A stretch of DNA of 10,684 bases from positions 1 through 10,684 of the forward strand of contig JAWOGL010000283.1 of the NCBI GenBank assembly GCA_046496945.1, read 5' to 3'. A program made the translations under genes and the position numbers. A model generated the notes under the pieces. That model searched no databases. It saw nothing but the letters and a program-made list of their open reading frames with translations, and was not told the origin of the DNA. Positions 1-6,401 of this stretch are shown one piece after another (position 1 is the first letter of the stretch; every line of letters starts with the position of its first letter). This stretch comes from Desulfonatronovibrio sp046496945 (GTDB lineage: Bacteria; Desulfobacterota; Desulfovibrionia; Desulfovibrionales; Desulfonatronovibrionaceae).

Positions 1-15
1 ATTTTTTAAAACGGA

Positions 16-36
16 CTTGGCCCGCAACCGGGTACT
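16..36 (+). repeat. Copy 1 of a dispersed intergenic motif (core CCCGCAACC)
   Basis: The core CTTGGCCCGCAACC (16-29) continues with GGGTACT. It matches the reverse complement of 7545-7565 at 18 of 21 positions. A third copy, sharing the core only, lies at 4967-4980. All three copies are intergenic. Function unknown; it may be a small dispersed repeat or a protein site. Confidence 0.5.
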
Positions 37-98
37 AGCCTCAGAAATCACCAAAAACGCTGAGAAAGTAACTTATAACCGGCAAAACCTTCTCTTAA

Positions 99-125
99 CT
101 CTGTGTTCTCGGTGAACTCTGTGGT
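99..125. repeat. Three 9-bp tandem units downstream of ribD
   Basis: Three consecutive nonamers, CTCTGTGTT, CTCGGTGAA and CTCTGTGGT, share the frame CTCTGTGNN. They lie in the gene-free stretch 1-195 beyond the 3' end of ribD. I found no open frame or clear terminator in that stretch; besides this array it holds the motif at 16-36 and degenerate heptamers at 154-202. Confidence 0.6.
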
Positions 126-153
126 GATATTTCTTAATTTCCTGTTTTTAAAC

Positions 154-202
154 TTGTTCCTCGTACCTCATACCTCGAATCTCGAACCTTGAAACTTACC
201 CC
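154..202. repeat. Degenerate heptamer array abutting the ribD stop
   Basis: Seven in-phase 7-mers can be read: TTGTTCC, TCGTACC, TCATACC, TCGAATC, TCGAACC, TTGAAAC, TTACCCC. They are diverged relatives of the TTGNNCC units at 2030-2253. The last unit contains the ribD stop codon (196-198), so the array touches the coding region. Confidence 0.65.
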
Positions 203-1311
203 TTATCCCGCGGAAAAAGCCTCAACCACAGATCATCGCCCGCTGTGTCGGACCGGCTCAGCCGAAGTCCTATAGCCTCATGCATGAATCCGCACTCTCG
301 TCCGTGAAAGACCGGGACTCCCTGCTCATCGCCCAGGATCTTCATGGCTATAAAATACCATATCTCGTCTGCCAGGCCTTCTTCCAGAAAACCAAGAGCC
401 AGTTTGCCGCCGCCTTCACACATGGCGTAATAAACACCTTTTTCCCGCCTTAACCAGTCAAGCCCCTGACCCAGGTCAAGACCGGCCCCTTTTTGGTCCA
501 GAGACAGGACCTGACAGCCCAGATCCTTCAGCCTGGATGCACGGGAAGACCCTGCAGCTTCATGATCAGTCCAGAATATTGTTTGGGAGGGCCTTTGCTG
601 CAGCAGAAAATAATCGCCTTGAGGATCAGGAAGCCTGGAAGTGACTACAACGCTTAAGGGTTGGTCTTCCACGTCAAATCCGCGGCAGGTCAGTTTTGGA
701 TTGTCCTGATAAAAAGTATTGGCGCCGATGATGACTGCTCCTGTGCGGGAGCGCAGGTAATGAACTTTTTCTCTGGACGCACTTGTTGTGACCCATTTTG
801 AATGATTCTGCCTGGTGGCTATTCTCCCATCCAGAGTGGAGGCCATTTTAAGATACAGATAAGCCCTGGAGGTTTGCTGCCACAAGGCAAAATCAGCTAT
901 AAGGTCCAGGCATTTCTGCTCCTGGACCCCGGTTGTAACCCTGATGCCGGACTGCCTCAAAAACTTTGCCCCGCCACCTTCAACTCCGGAATTGGGATCC
1001 AGTGCTCCGATGACTACCTCTTTAATGCCGGAGTTTAGAATGGCTCTGGTGCAGGGAGGTGTTTTCCCGTGATGGTTGCAGGGTTCCAGAGTAACATAGA
1101 GAACGCACAAAGAAAGATCGCATCCTCTGGACCCGGCATCATTTATGGCTTCAACTTCGGCGTGGTTCCCTCCGAACTTTCTGTGATAACCCTGACCCAC
1201 AATTTCGTCTCCGGCAACAACCAGTGCGCCCACACAGGGGTTGGGACAGGTTTGTCCTTTTCCTTTTTCCGCCAGCGCTATGGCCCTGAGCATCAGATCA
1301 TTGTGGTTCAT
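196..1311 (-). CDS. ribD: Bifunctional riboflavin biosynthesis protein RibD (deaminase and reductase)
   Basis: RibD deaminates the pyrimidine formed from GTP by RibA and then reduces its ribosyl side chain with NADPH, the second and third steps of riboflavin synthesis in the cytoplasm. The 371-residue length is normal for the fused enzyme. The N-terminal deaminase domain (about 1-145) has the zinc site H50-A-E52 and PCNHHGKTPPC with C78 and C87. The reductase domain (about 148-371) has KMASTLDGRIA (155-165), GANT and CEGGG (298-302). The ATG at 1309-1311 lies inside the upstream dCMP deaminase gene (14-bp overlap) and has no strong ribosome binding site, so translational coupling is likely. 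No FMN riboswitch-like sequence was recognised upstream. A ribE gene often follows ribD, but here the gene ends in repeats. Family assignment is secure. Confidence 0.96.
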   Translation of the reverse strand: MNHNDLMLRAIALAEKGKGQTCPNPCVGALVVAGDEIVGQGYHRKFGGNHAEVEAINDAGSRGCDLSLCVLYVTLEPCNHHGKTPPCTRAILNSGIKEVVIGALDPNSGVEGGGAKFLRQSGIRVTTGVQEQKCLDLIADFALWQQTSRAYLYLKMASTLDGRIATRQNHSKWVTTSASREKVHYLRSRTGAVIIGANTFYQDNPKLTCRGFDVEDQPLSVVVTSRLPDPQGDYFLLQQRPSQTIFWTDHEAAGSSRASRLKDLGCQVLSLDQKGAGLDLGQGLDWLRREKGVYYAMCEGGGKLALGFLEEGLADEIWYFIAMKILGDEQGVPVFHGRECGFMHEAIGLRLSRSDTAGDDLWLRLFPRDKG

Positions 1312-1756
1312 AAGGCAAGAGCCTGAAGTTTATTCCTGCTTCAGTAAACATATCCTGGGCCAGCTCATCCGGATAGCCTTCCGCGAAATAGATATTTTCC
1401 ACTTTGCAGTTTATGAGCATCTTGGTGCAGATGAGGCAGGGCTGGGTGGTGCAGTATATACTGGAGCCGATAATGCTTATGCCGTGTACAGCCGCCTGAA
1501 TTATTACATTCTGTTCAGCGTGCAGCCCGCGGCAAAGCTCATGGCGCTGCCCTGATGGAATGTTCATCTGTTCGCGAAGGCATCCGCTGTCAAGACAATG
1601 GCCAAGTCCTGCAGGAGCACCGTTATATCCTGTGGCCAGAATACGCTTGTCCTTGACTGCCACCGCCCCCACCTTTCTTCTCAGGCAGGTGGAACGCTCG
1701 GCAACCAGGTGGGTGATGCGCATGTAATATTCATCCCAGGAAAGTCTCTTGTGCAT
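1298..1756 (-). CDS. Deoxycytidylate (dCMP) deaminase, ComEB type
   Basis: Predicted zinc enzyme converting dCMP to dUMP, feeding thymidylate synthesis. With the start used here the protein has 152 residues. It carries the catalytic HAE motif (H79, E81) and the PCLIC zinc pair (C107, C110), plus GYNGAPAG (43-50) and the HCLDSGC segment typical of this family. I chose the ATG at 1754-1756 (MHKRLSWDEYY) because AGGAG precedes it by 11 bases and family members start there. An in-frame ATG at 1828 would add 24 residues encoded by hairpin and repeat sequence that do not look like part of the family. The gene lies about 270 bases beyond the heptamer array and its end overlaps the ribD start. Such genes are named comEB or dcd in different genomes, so no symbol is given. 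Confidence 0.93.
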   Translation of the reverse strand: MHKRLSWDEYYMRITHLVAERSTCLRRKVGAVAVKDKRILATGYNGAPAGLGHCLDSGCLREQMNIPSGQRHELCRGLHAEQNVIIQAAVHGISIIGSSIYCTTQPCLICTKMLINCKVENIYFAEGYPDELAQDMFTEAGINFRLLPYEPQ

Positions 1757-1790
1757 AAAACCGAAAGCTCCTGAATAGACTGAAAAGACC

Positions 1791-1812
1791 AAAAAACTAT
1801 TCTTAGTTTTTT
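1791..1812. other. Perfect A/T-rich hairpin before the dCMP deaminase gene
   Basis: AAAAAACTA (1791-1799) and TAGTTTTTT (1804-1812) are exact inverted repeats around a 4-base loop. The right edge of a minus-strand copy would be a T6 run about 35 bases before the deaminase ATG. With a single G-C pair the stem is weak, so it is listed as an inverted repeat and not as a terminator. Confidence 0.45.
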
Positions 1813-1820
1813 CTCCAACG

Positions 1821-1848
1821 CTGAACATTGAACGTTGAACCTTGCCGG
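1821..1848. repeat. Short heptamer array upstream of the dCMP deaminase gene
   Basis: Four in-phase units, CTGAACA, TTGAACG, TTGAACC and TTGCCGG, belong to the same family as the main array. Two more units (TTGTCCC, TTGCCCC) lie at 1897-1910. The sequence between, 1849-1896, shows no gene. Confidence 0.65.
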
Positions 1849-1921
1849 CGTGAAAAATCCTTATTCAACAAACTGTTAAACCTTCTTTTCCCAATCTTGT
1901 CCCTTGCCCCTTTTTCCTATC

Positions 1922-2021
1922 CCAGCATTCCAGTATTCCAGTATGCCAGCATTTCTTCTGTCTTCTGTCTTTTGTCTTTTAATTCCAGCATGCCAGCATT
2001 TCTTTTATCTTTATTCTTTTC
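1922..2021. repeat. Mosaic of 8-bp CCAGYATT and 7-bp TCTTYTG tandem repeats
   Basis: Four octamers (CCAGCATT, CCAGTATT, CCAGTATG, CCAGCATT; 1922-1953) are followed by four heptamers (TCTTCTG twice, TCTTTTG, TCTTTTA; 1954-1981). The pattern then recurs with two octamers (1985-2000) and about three pyrimidine heptamers (2001-2021). The second block repeats the first at an offset of 47 bp: 1938-1964 and 1985-2011 agree at 24 of 27 positions. No coding sequence is supported here. Confidence 0.75.
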
Positions 2022-2029
2022 TTCAAACC

Positions 2030-2253
2030 TTGAACCTTGAACCTTGAACCTTGAACCTTGAGCCTTGAGCCTTGAACCTTGAGCCTTGAACCTTGAACCT
2101 TGAACCTTGTCCTTTGTTCCTTGAGCCTTGAACCTTGAACCTTGAGCCTTGAACCTTGTCCCTTGTTCCTTGTCCCTTGTTCCTTGAACCTTGAGCCTTG
2201 AACCTTGTCCCTTGTTCCTTGTCCCTTGTTCCTTGAACCTTGAACCTTGAACC
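2030..2253. repeat. 32-unit TTGNNCC heptamer array in perfect phase
   Basis: The 224 bases divide exactly into 32 heptamers with no insertion or deletion. By my count there are 16 TTGAACC, 6 TTGAGCC, 5 TTGTTCC and 5 TTGTCCC (one of the last ends in T). Apart from that one base, variation is confined to positions 4 and 5. TTGTCCC is always directly followed by TTGTTCC. Two 49-bp blocks, 2156-2204 and 2205-2253, differ at one base. The array starts 13 bases beyond the glyA stop and lies between co-oriented glyA and dCMP deaminase genes, so it may be transcribed as GGUUCAA-type units. On the minus strand it contains no stop codon in any frame, which creates spurious open frames at 1917-2273 and 2023-2364. 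The whole gene-free interval 1757-2266 is mainly repeat DNA. Confidence 0.95.
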
Positions 2254-2266
2254 TTCCTTTTCTCCC

Positions 2267-3511
2267 CTACCACGCGAAAAGAGGAAACTGCCCGGCAAAT
2301 TCCTTAACCTCTTTGCTGATCCTGGCCAGACGCTCATCATCTTCATAATTGGCCACACCGTCAATTATCCACTCCACAATCCTTTCCATGTGTTCGGGCT
2401 TCATTCCTCTGGTTGTCAGAGCCGGAGTACCCAGCCTGATGCCTGAAGTTATAAAGGGTGATTTAGTCTCAAAAGGTACGGTGTTCTTGTTTACCGTAAT
2501 TCCGGCTTTATCCAGGGCGATTTCCGCGTCCTTGCCGGTTACGTTTTTATTGGTCAGATCGATAAGTATCAGATGATTGTCTGTTCCGCCGGATACCAGA
2601 TCAAACCCGGCCGAAGTTAACAGCTCAGCCATTTTTACTGCGTTTTCCACAACCACTTTCTGATAAACGGCAAACTCCGGCTTGAGTGCTTCGCCAAAAG
2701 CAACCGCCTTGCCCGCTATAACATGCATAAGCGGTCCGCCCTGAATACCCGGAAAAATCTGGGAATTAAGCATTTTTCCGTATTCTTCAGAACTCAGAAT
2801 CATTCCGCCTCTGGGCCCGCGCAGGGTCTTATGGGTGGTAGTGGTAGTAAAATGGGCATGTTCAACAGGAGATGGGTGCAGCCCTGTGGCGATAAGCCCG
2901 GCAATATGGGCCATGTCCACCATAAGTTTCGCGCCCGCCCTGTCCGCGATCTCCCGGAAGCGCTTGAAATCAATAACGCGGGGATAAGCGCTTGCCCCGG
3001 CGATAATCAGGGCCGGCTTGTGCTCCATGGCCAGGGCTTCAGCCTGTTCATAGTCAATCTGTCCGGTTTCCTTTTTTACTCCGTAGAAAATATTATTGTA
3101 CAGCCTGCCTGAAAAATTTACCGGACTGCCGTGAGTCAGATGGCCTCCATGAGAGAGGTCCATGCCCAGGATTGTATCTCCGGGCTTGATCACGCCGAAA
3201 TACACCCCCATATTGGCCTGGGAGCCTGAATGAGGCTGAACATTGGCATATTCGGCCTTGAAAAGTTCTCTGGCCCGGTCTCTGGCCAGATCTTCTGCCA
3301 GGTCAACATACTCGCATCCGCCGTAATATCGTTTACCTGGATAACCTTCAGCGTATTTATGGGTCATAACGCTGCCCACAGCCTGGCGTACCGCCTGAGA
3401 AGTAAAGTTTTCAGAAGCAATAAGCTCCAGTTTGGAAAGCTGGCGCTGCTCTTCAAGTTCAATAGCCCGGGCCACTTTGGGATCAAGATCTTTTAATTCC
3501 TGCATATTCAT
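2267..3511 (-). CDS. glyA: Serine hydroxymethyltransferase
   Basis: PLP-dependent enzyme that interconverts serine and glycine while moving a one-carbon unit to and from tetrahydrofolate; cytoplasmic. The protein is 414 residues, normal for bacterial GlyA. It shows SENF near the N-terminus, HKYAEGYPGKRYYGG, DMAHIAGL, and the PLP-lysine motif TTTTTHKTLRGPRGG with the Schiff-base lysine near residue 228. The ATG at 3509-3511 is chosen because AGGA lies 8 bases before it; a TTG two codons upstream would leave that site too close. It begins 27 bases after the fabF stop, so the two genes are probably co-transcribed. The coding sequence ends intact (QFPLFAW) just before the heptamer array. GlyA-derived one-carbon units support thymidylate synthesis from the dUMP made by the next enzyme. 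Confidence 0.97.
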   Translation of the reverse strand: MNMQELKDLDPKVARAIELEEQRQLSKLELIASENFTSQAVRQAVGSVMTHKYAEGYPGKRYYGGCEYVDLAEDLARDRARELFKAEYANVQPHSGSQANMGVYFGVIKPGDTILGMDLSHGGHLTHGSPVNFSGRLYNNIFYGVKKETGQIDYEQAEALAMEHKPALIIAGASAYPRVIDFKRFREIADRAGAKLMVDMAHIAGLIATGLHPSPVEHAHFTTTTTHKTLRGPRGGMILSSEEYGKMLNSQIFPGIQGGPLMHVIAGKAVAFGEALKPEFAVYQKVVVENAVKMAELLTSAGFDLVSGGTDNHLILIDLTNKNVTGKDAEIALDKAGITVNKNTVPFETKSPFITSGIRLGTPALTTRGMKPEHMERIVEWIIDGVANYEDDERLARISKEVKEFAGQFPLFAW

Positions 3512-3538
3512 GTTCAAAGTCCTGAATTTTGGTTATGG

Positions 3539-4789
3539 TTAATCTTCAAATTTTTTATAAAGAATGGAGGCATTGGTTCCGCCGAAACCAAAAGAATTGC
3601 ACAAAGCGTATCTGATATTCCTGGAAACATTGCCATGCGAGCAATAATTCAGGTCACATTCAGGATCGGGGTTTTTCAGATTTACGGTTCCCGGGATCAC
3701 GGAATTATAAAGGCTTAACACACTGAACACGCTTTCAATGCCTCCGGCCGCGCCCAGAGTATGGCCGATCATGGATTTATTGGCAGTTAAAAGTATGTCG
3801 TAGGCGTGTCTGCCAAACACTTCTTTAATAGCCCTGGTTTCCGAAGCGTCATTGAGCTTGGTGGAAGTGCCGTGAGCATTTATATGATCCACCTGTTCAG
3901 GAGATACCCCTGCCTCCCTGAGAGCCTGTCTCATGGCCTGGGCCATTCCCTCTCCGGAATCATCCGGAGCGGTCATGTGAAAAGCATCCGCAGATGCGCC
4001 AAAACCTGCAACCTCGGCGTAAATGGTTGCACCGCGTTCCCTGGCGCTTTCCAGGGATTCCAAAAAAAGCAGACCGCTGCCCTCTCCAATGACAAAACCG
4101 TTTCGGGTCAGGTCAAAAGGACGGCTGGCTGTTTCCGGGTTATCGTTGTCAGTGGACAGAGCTTTCATGGCATTGAAGCCTGAAACCGCCATGGGCGTGA
4201 CGGTGGATTCCACTCCGCCGGTGATCATGGTCTTAATCCGGCCAAGCTTGATGTCTGAATACGCGTAACCTATGCTGTGCAGACCAGAGGCGCATGCTGA
4301 GGTAGTGGCCAGGTTGGGCCCTTTGGCCCCGGTGGCAATGGATATCTGCCCGGCGGCCATATTGGCTATAAGCAAAGGAATAAAGAAAGGCGACACCCTT
4401 TTGGGACCGGACTTCATGAGCTTGGAATGAAACTCTTCAATGGTCTCCAGTCCTCCAAGTCCGCAGCCGATAACCGCTCCGCACTGAGTCATATCCATGC
4501 CCCGGGCATCAAGGCCGCAGTGTTGTGTAAGCATCTTGGCTGAAGCCACGGCAAAGTGACAGAACCGGTCCATGCGCCTGGCTTCCTTGGTGGTCATATA
4601 CGGACTTGTATCAAAGTCCTTGACCTCGGCTGCTATCTGGGTGGCATACGCGGAACAGTCAAAACGGGTCAACCTGTCCACACCGCATTTTCCGGCCAGA
4701 AGAGACTTCCAGCTGGTTTCCAGATCATTTCCTATGGGGGTTATGGCGGAAAGTCCGGTAACAACAACTCTGGGCATTTGTGTATTCAT
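3539..4789 (-). CDS. fabF: 3-oxoacyl-ACP synthase II (KAS II)
   Basis: Condensing enzyme of type II fatty acid synthesis: it joins malonyl-ACP to a growing acyl-ACP with loss of CO2. With the start used here it has 416 residues, close to the usual length. The full Cys-His-His triad is present: C166 in TTSACASG, H306 in NAHGTST and H343 in IGHTLGA. The N-terminal VVVTGLSAITPIG and the glycine-rich NSFGFGGTNAS near the C-terminus are also typical. The start is uncertain: ATG at 4787-4789 has only AAGG about 13 bases upstream, ATG at 4775-4777 has no visible site, and a TTG at 4816 would add nine residues. It is separated from acpP by 445 bases, although these genes are usually close together. 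It is followed closely by glyA. Confidence 0.96.
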   Translation of the reverse strand: MNTQMPRVVVTGLSAITPIGNDLETSWKSLLAGKCGVDRLTRFDCSAYATQIAAEVKDFDTSPYMTTKEARRMDRFCHFAVASAKMLTQHCGLDARGMDMTQCGAVIGCGLGGLETIEEFHSKLMKSGPKRVSPFFIPLLIANMAAGQISIATGAKGPNLATTSACASGLHSIGYAYSDIKLGRIKTMITGGVESTVTPMAVSGFNAMKALSTDNDNPETASRPFDLTRNGFVIGEGSGLLFLESLESARERGATIYAEVAGFGASADAFHMTAPDDSGEGMAQAMRQALREAGVSPEQVDHINAHGTSTKLNDASETRAIKEVFGRHAYDILLTANKSMIGHTLGAAGGIESVFSVLSLYNSVIPGTVNLKNPDPECDLNYCSHGNVSRNIRYALCNSFGFGGTNASILYKKFED

Positions 4790-4877
4790 AATAATGATTT
4801 GACCTTGAGACTTCAAGGCAATGGTTCGGGTTAGACGGCAGAGTTAATCAAATAAAATTCTGCAGATTCTCATAACT

Positions 4878-4896
4878 GCCGGCTCTGAACGCCGGC
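4878..4896. other. GC-rich hairpin in the predicted fabF leader
   Basis: GCCGGC (4878-4883) and GCCGGC (4891-4896) flank a 7-base loop. There is no T-tract on either side, so it is not a usual terminator. It lies just downstream of the proposed promoter at 4911-4938 and could be part of the fabF 5' leader. Confidence 0.4.
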
Positions 4897-4910
4897 GATG
4901 CAAAGCTAAA

Positions 4911-4938
4911 ATTATAAACCGGTATCCAGGTTTGGCAG
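4911..4938 (-). promoter_or_regulatory. Possible sigma-70-type promoter for fabF-glyA
   Basis: Reading the minus strand, CTGCCA (4938-4933) and a consensus TATAAT (4916-4911) are separated by 16 bases. The predicted start of transcription would give a leader of roughly 115 bases before fabF. This would explain how fabF and glyA are expressed despite the long gap after acpP. Confidence 0.4.
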
Positions 4939-4966
4939 GCGGTTATGGCAAACAATGGACTACAGC

Positions 4967-4980
4967 GGGTTTTGCCCGCA
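4967..4980 (+). repeat. Copy 2 of the dispersed CCCGCAACC motif
   Basis: The sequence GGTTTTGCCCGCAACC ending near 4982 shares its core with copies at 16-36 and, inverted, 7545-7565. Here GCGGG (4965-4969) and CCCGC (4975-4979) can also pair as a small hairpin. Function unknown. Confidence 0.45.
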
Positions 4981-5006
4981 ACCCAAATAAAGATAATTAA
5001 TTTTTT

Positions 5007-5190
5007 GACAGGACTAACAGAATTAAGAGATGGATCAGGGCTGGCCGCTGGCTATGGCGAACACTTACGGGCATTTTTATTTTTGGCCGAAAGCCAGGAC
5101 AATCGATTTCATTCGCCTTGGGCAATGGCCTCCGCGCATGCTGTTTTCCGCCCTGCACGCCCTTATCCTGTAAATCCTGTTAATCCTGTC
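5007..5190. repeat. Inverted pair of 9-bp repeat stretches in the acpP-fabF gap
   Basis: The right arm is three tandem nonamers at 5163-5189 (TTATCCTGT, AAATCCTGT, TAATCCTGT). The left arm, 5007-5025, matches its reverse complement at 16 of 19 positions (GACAGGAYTAACAGRATT) and then decays. The interior of about 146 bases shows no gene; a plus-strand open frame crossing it (4945-5193) has no family resemblance and ends in the repeat. With the promoter-like site and hairpin nearby, this accounts for most of what is visible in the gene-free interval 4790-5234. Confidence 0.6.
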
Positions 5191-5234
5191 TAAGTTTCTT
5201 GTTTTTATGACAAACTTGCTAAAGTAAGTCCTGG

Positions 5235-5465
5235 TTACTGATTAGCCTCAACATAATCAATTGCTGCCTGGACAGTGAGAATCTCCTGAGCCTTGTCATC
5301 GTCGATCTCAATATCAAACTCTTCTTCCATGGCCATGATAAGCTCGGTCAGGTCAAGTGAATCAGCTCCAAGATCTTCTACAAATTTGGAGTCATTTTTT
5401 ACTTCATCTGCGGAAATTCCAAGCTGCTCCACCACTATTTCTTTTACTTTCTTCTCTACGGACAT
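5235..5465 (-). CDS. acpP: Acyl carrier protein
   Basis: Small acidic carrier that holds growing fatty acyl chains on a 4'-phosphopantetheine arm. The protein is 76 residues, the standard length, and has the attachment motif GADSLDLTEL with S36 as the modified serine. The helix II segment (ELIMAMEEEFDIEI) is strongly acidic, as expected for docking to Fab enzymes. GGAGGA sits 6 bases before the ATG, one of the best ribosome binding sites in the window and consistent with high expression. It lies 84 bases after fabG; no convincing separate promoter was found there. A weak bulged inverted repeat at 5193-5218 follows the gene but lacks a T-tract. Confidence 0.97.
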   Translation of the reverse strand: MSVEKKVKEIVVEQLGISADEVKNDSKFVEDLGADSLDLTELIMAMEEEFDIEIDDDKAQEILTVQAAIDYVEANQ

Positions 5466-5549
5466 TTTTTATCCTCCACGTATTTTTTGATGTTCAATAA
5501 TTTAATCTACTCTACCTTTAACTGGCCGTTGAAAACTTCTCACAAAAAC

Positions 5550-6293
5550 TTACATATACATGCCGCCGTTGATCCCTATAACCTGTCCGGTGATGTAAGC
5601 CGCCTCGGATGAGGCCAGAAAGGCCACAGTGCCGGCAACATCTTCCGGGGAACCAAACCTTTTAAGAGGAATCATGCCCTGATATTTTTCCCGGACTTCG
5701 CTGCTGAGACCCGCGGTCATATCAGTCTCGATAAACCCGGGGGCTACAGCGTTCACGGTAATATTTCTGGGGGCCAGCTCCAGGGCGGCTGTTTTGGTTA
5801 ACCCGATAAGACCTGCCTTGGCCGCGGTATAGTTGGCCTGGCCAGGATTACCTGACTGAGCCGTAACCGAAGCAACATTTATAATCCTTCCGGTTTTCTG
5901 ACGCATCATTATCTTGGCGGCCTGCTGCAGACAGAAAAAGGATCCGCTTAAGTTCACCCTGAGCACCCGGTCCCATTGCTTAATATTCATCCGGACCAGG
6001 AGACCGTCCATGGTTTGTCCGGCGTTATTAACCAGAACATCCAGAAAAACCCGGTCTTTTATCTTTTCCTTAAAAAAGTCAACTATAGCCTGCTCATCAC
6101 TGATATCCAGAGCAAAACAAAAAGCTTCCCCGCCTGATTCCTGCACAAGCCTGCAGGTCTCCTGGGCCGGTTCAGGTCTGCTTACATAAGTGACAAAGAC
6201 CTGGTATCCAGCTTCACCCAGGCGCAGGGCGCAGGCGCGGCCAATGCCTCTTGAGCCTCCGGTAACAAGGGCTGTTTTTTTTAAATCAGACAT
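5550..6293 (-). CDS. fabG: 3-oxoacyl-ACP reductase
   Basis: NADPH-dependent short-chain dehydrogenase that reduces 3-oxoacyl-ACP to 3-hydroxyacyl-ACP in each elongation round. The 247-residue protein has the Rossmann motif TGGSRGIG (11-18), NNAG (89-92), and the catalytic residues N114, S142, Y155 and K159 (YTAAK). PG.IETDMT after the active site and the C-terminal GQVIGINGG are also typical of FabG. GGAG lies 6 bases before the ATG. Its place between fabH and acpP supports FabG and not another short-chain dehydrogenase. Confidence 0.96.
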   Translation of the reverse strand: MSDLKKTALVTGGSRGIGRACALRLGEAGYQVFVTYVSRPEPAQETCRLVQESGGEAFCFALDISDEQAIVDFFKEKIKDRVFLDVLVNNAGQTMDGLLVRMNIKQWDRVLRVNLSGSFFCLQQAAKIMMRQKTGRIINVASVTAQSGNPGQANYTAAKAGLIGLTKTAALELAPRNITVNAVAPGFIETDMTAGLSSEVREKYQGMIPLKRFGSPEDVAGTVAFLASSEAAYITGQVIGINGGMYM

Positions 6294-6401
6294 AACAAAC
6301 TCCGCAAAAACTGATCATGGTTTTATAAATCCGGACAAAACATTTCACTGCCTCTTATCTGACTGACAGCGTGCTGAAAAGGTCCTCATCAAGGCTGGCT
6401 G

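Noticed and set aside
1757..1828. N-terminal extension of the dCMP deaminase from ATG at 1828
   Set aside because: The added residues come from the hairpin and heptamer sequence, and a better ribosome site fits the ATG at 1756.
2030..2253. CRISPR array
   Set aside because: Units are 7 bp with no spacers and no cas genes are nearby.
2030..2253. tRNA-derived origin, since GGTTCAA equals the conserved T-arm heptamer
   Set aside because: No flanking stem or other tRNA part is present and the other unit types break the TTC core; probably coincidence.
1917..2273. 118-residue minus-strand open frame of KVQGSRFKAQG-type repeats
   Set aside because: It is the heptamer and octamer repeat DNA read as protein; the frame is open because the units lack stops on this strand.
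2023..2364. 113-residue minus-strand open frame overlapping the end of glyA
   Set aside because: It reads the wrong frame of glyA and then the same repeats; glyA itself is intact with a normal C-terminus.
4878..4896. Intrinsic terminator
   Set aside because: The GC stem has no T-tract on either strand.
4945..5193. 82-residue plus-strand open frame in the acpP-fabF gap
   Set aside because: No family resemblance, no ribosome site, and its end (PVNPVNPV) is the nonamer repeat translated.
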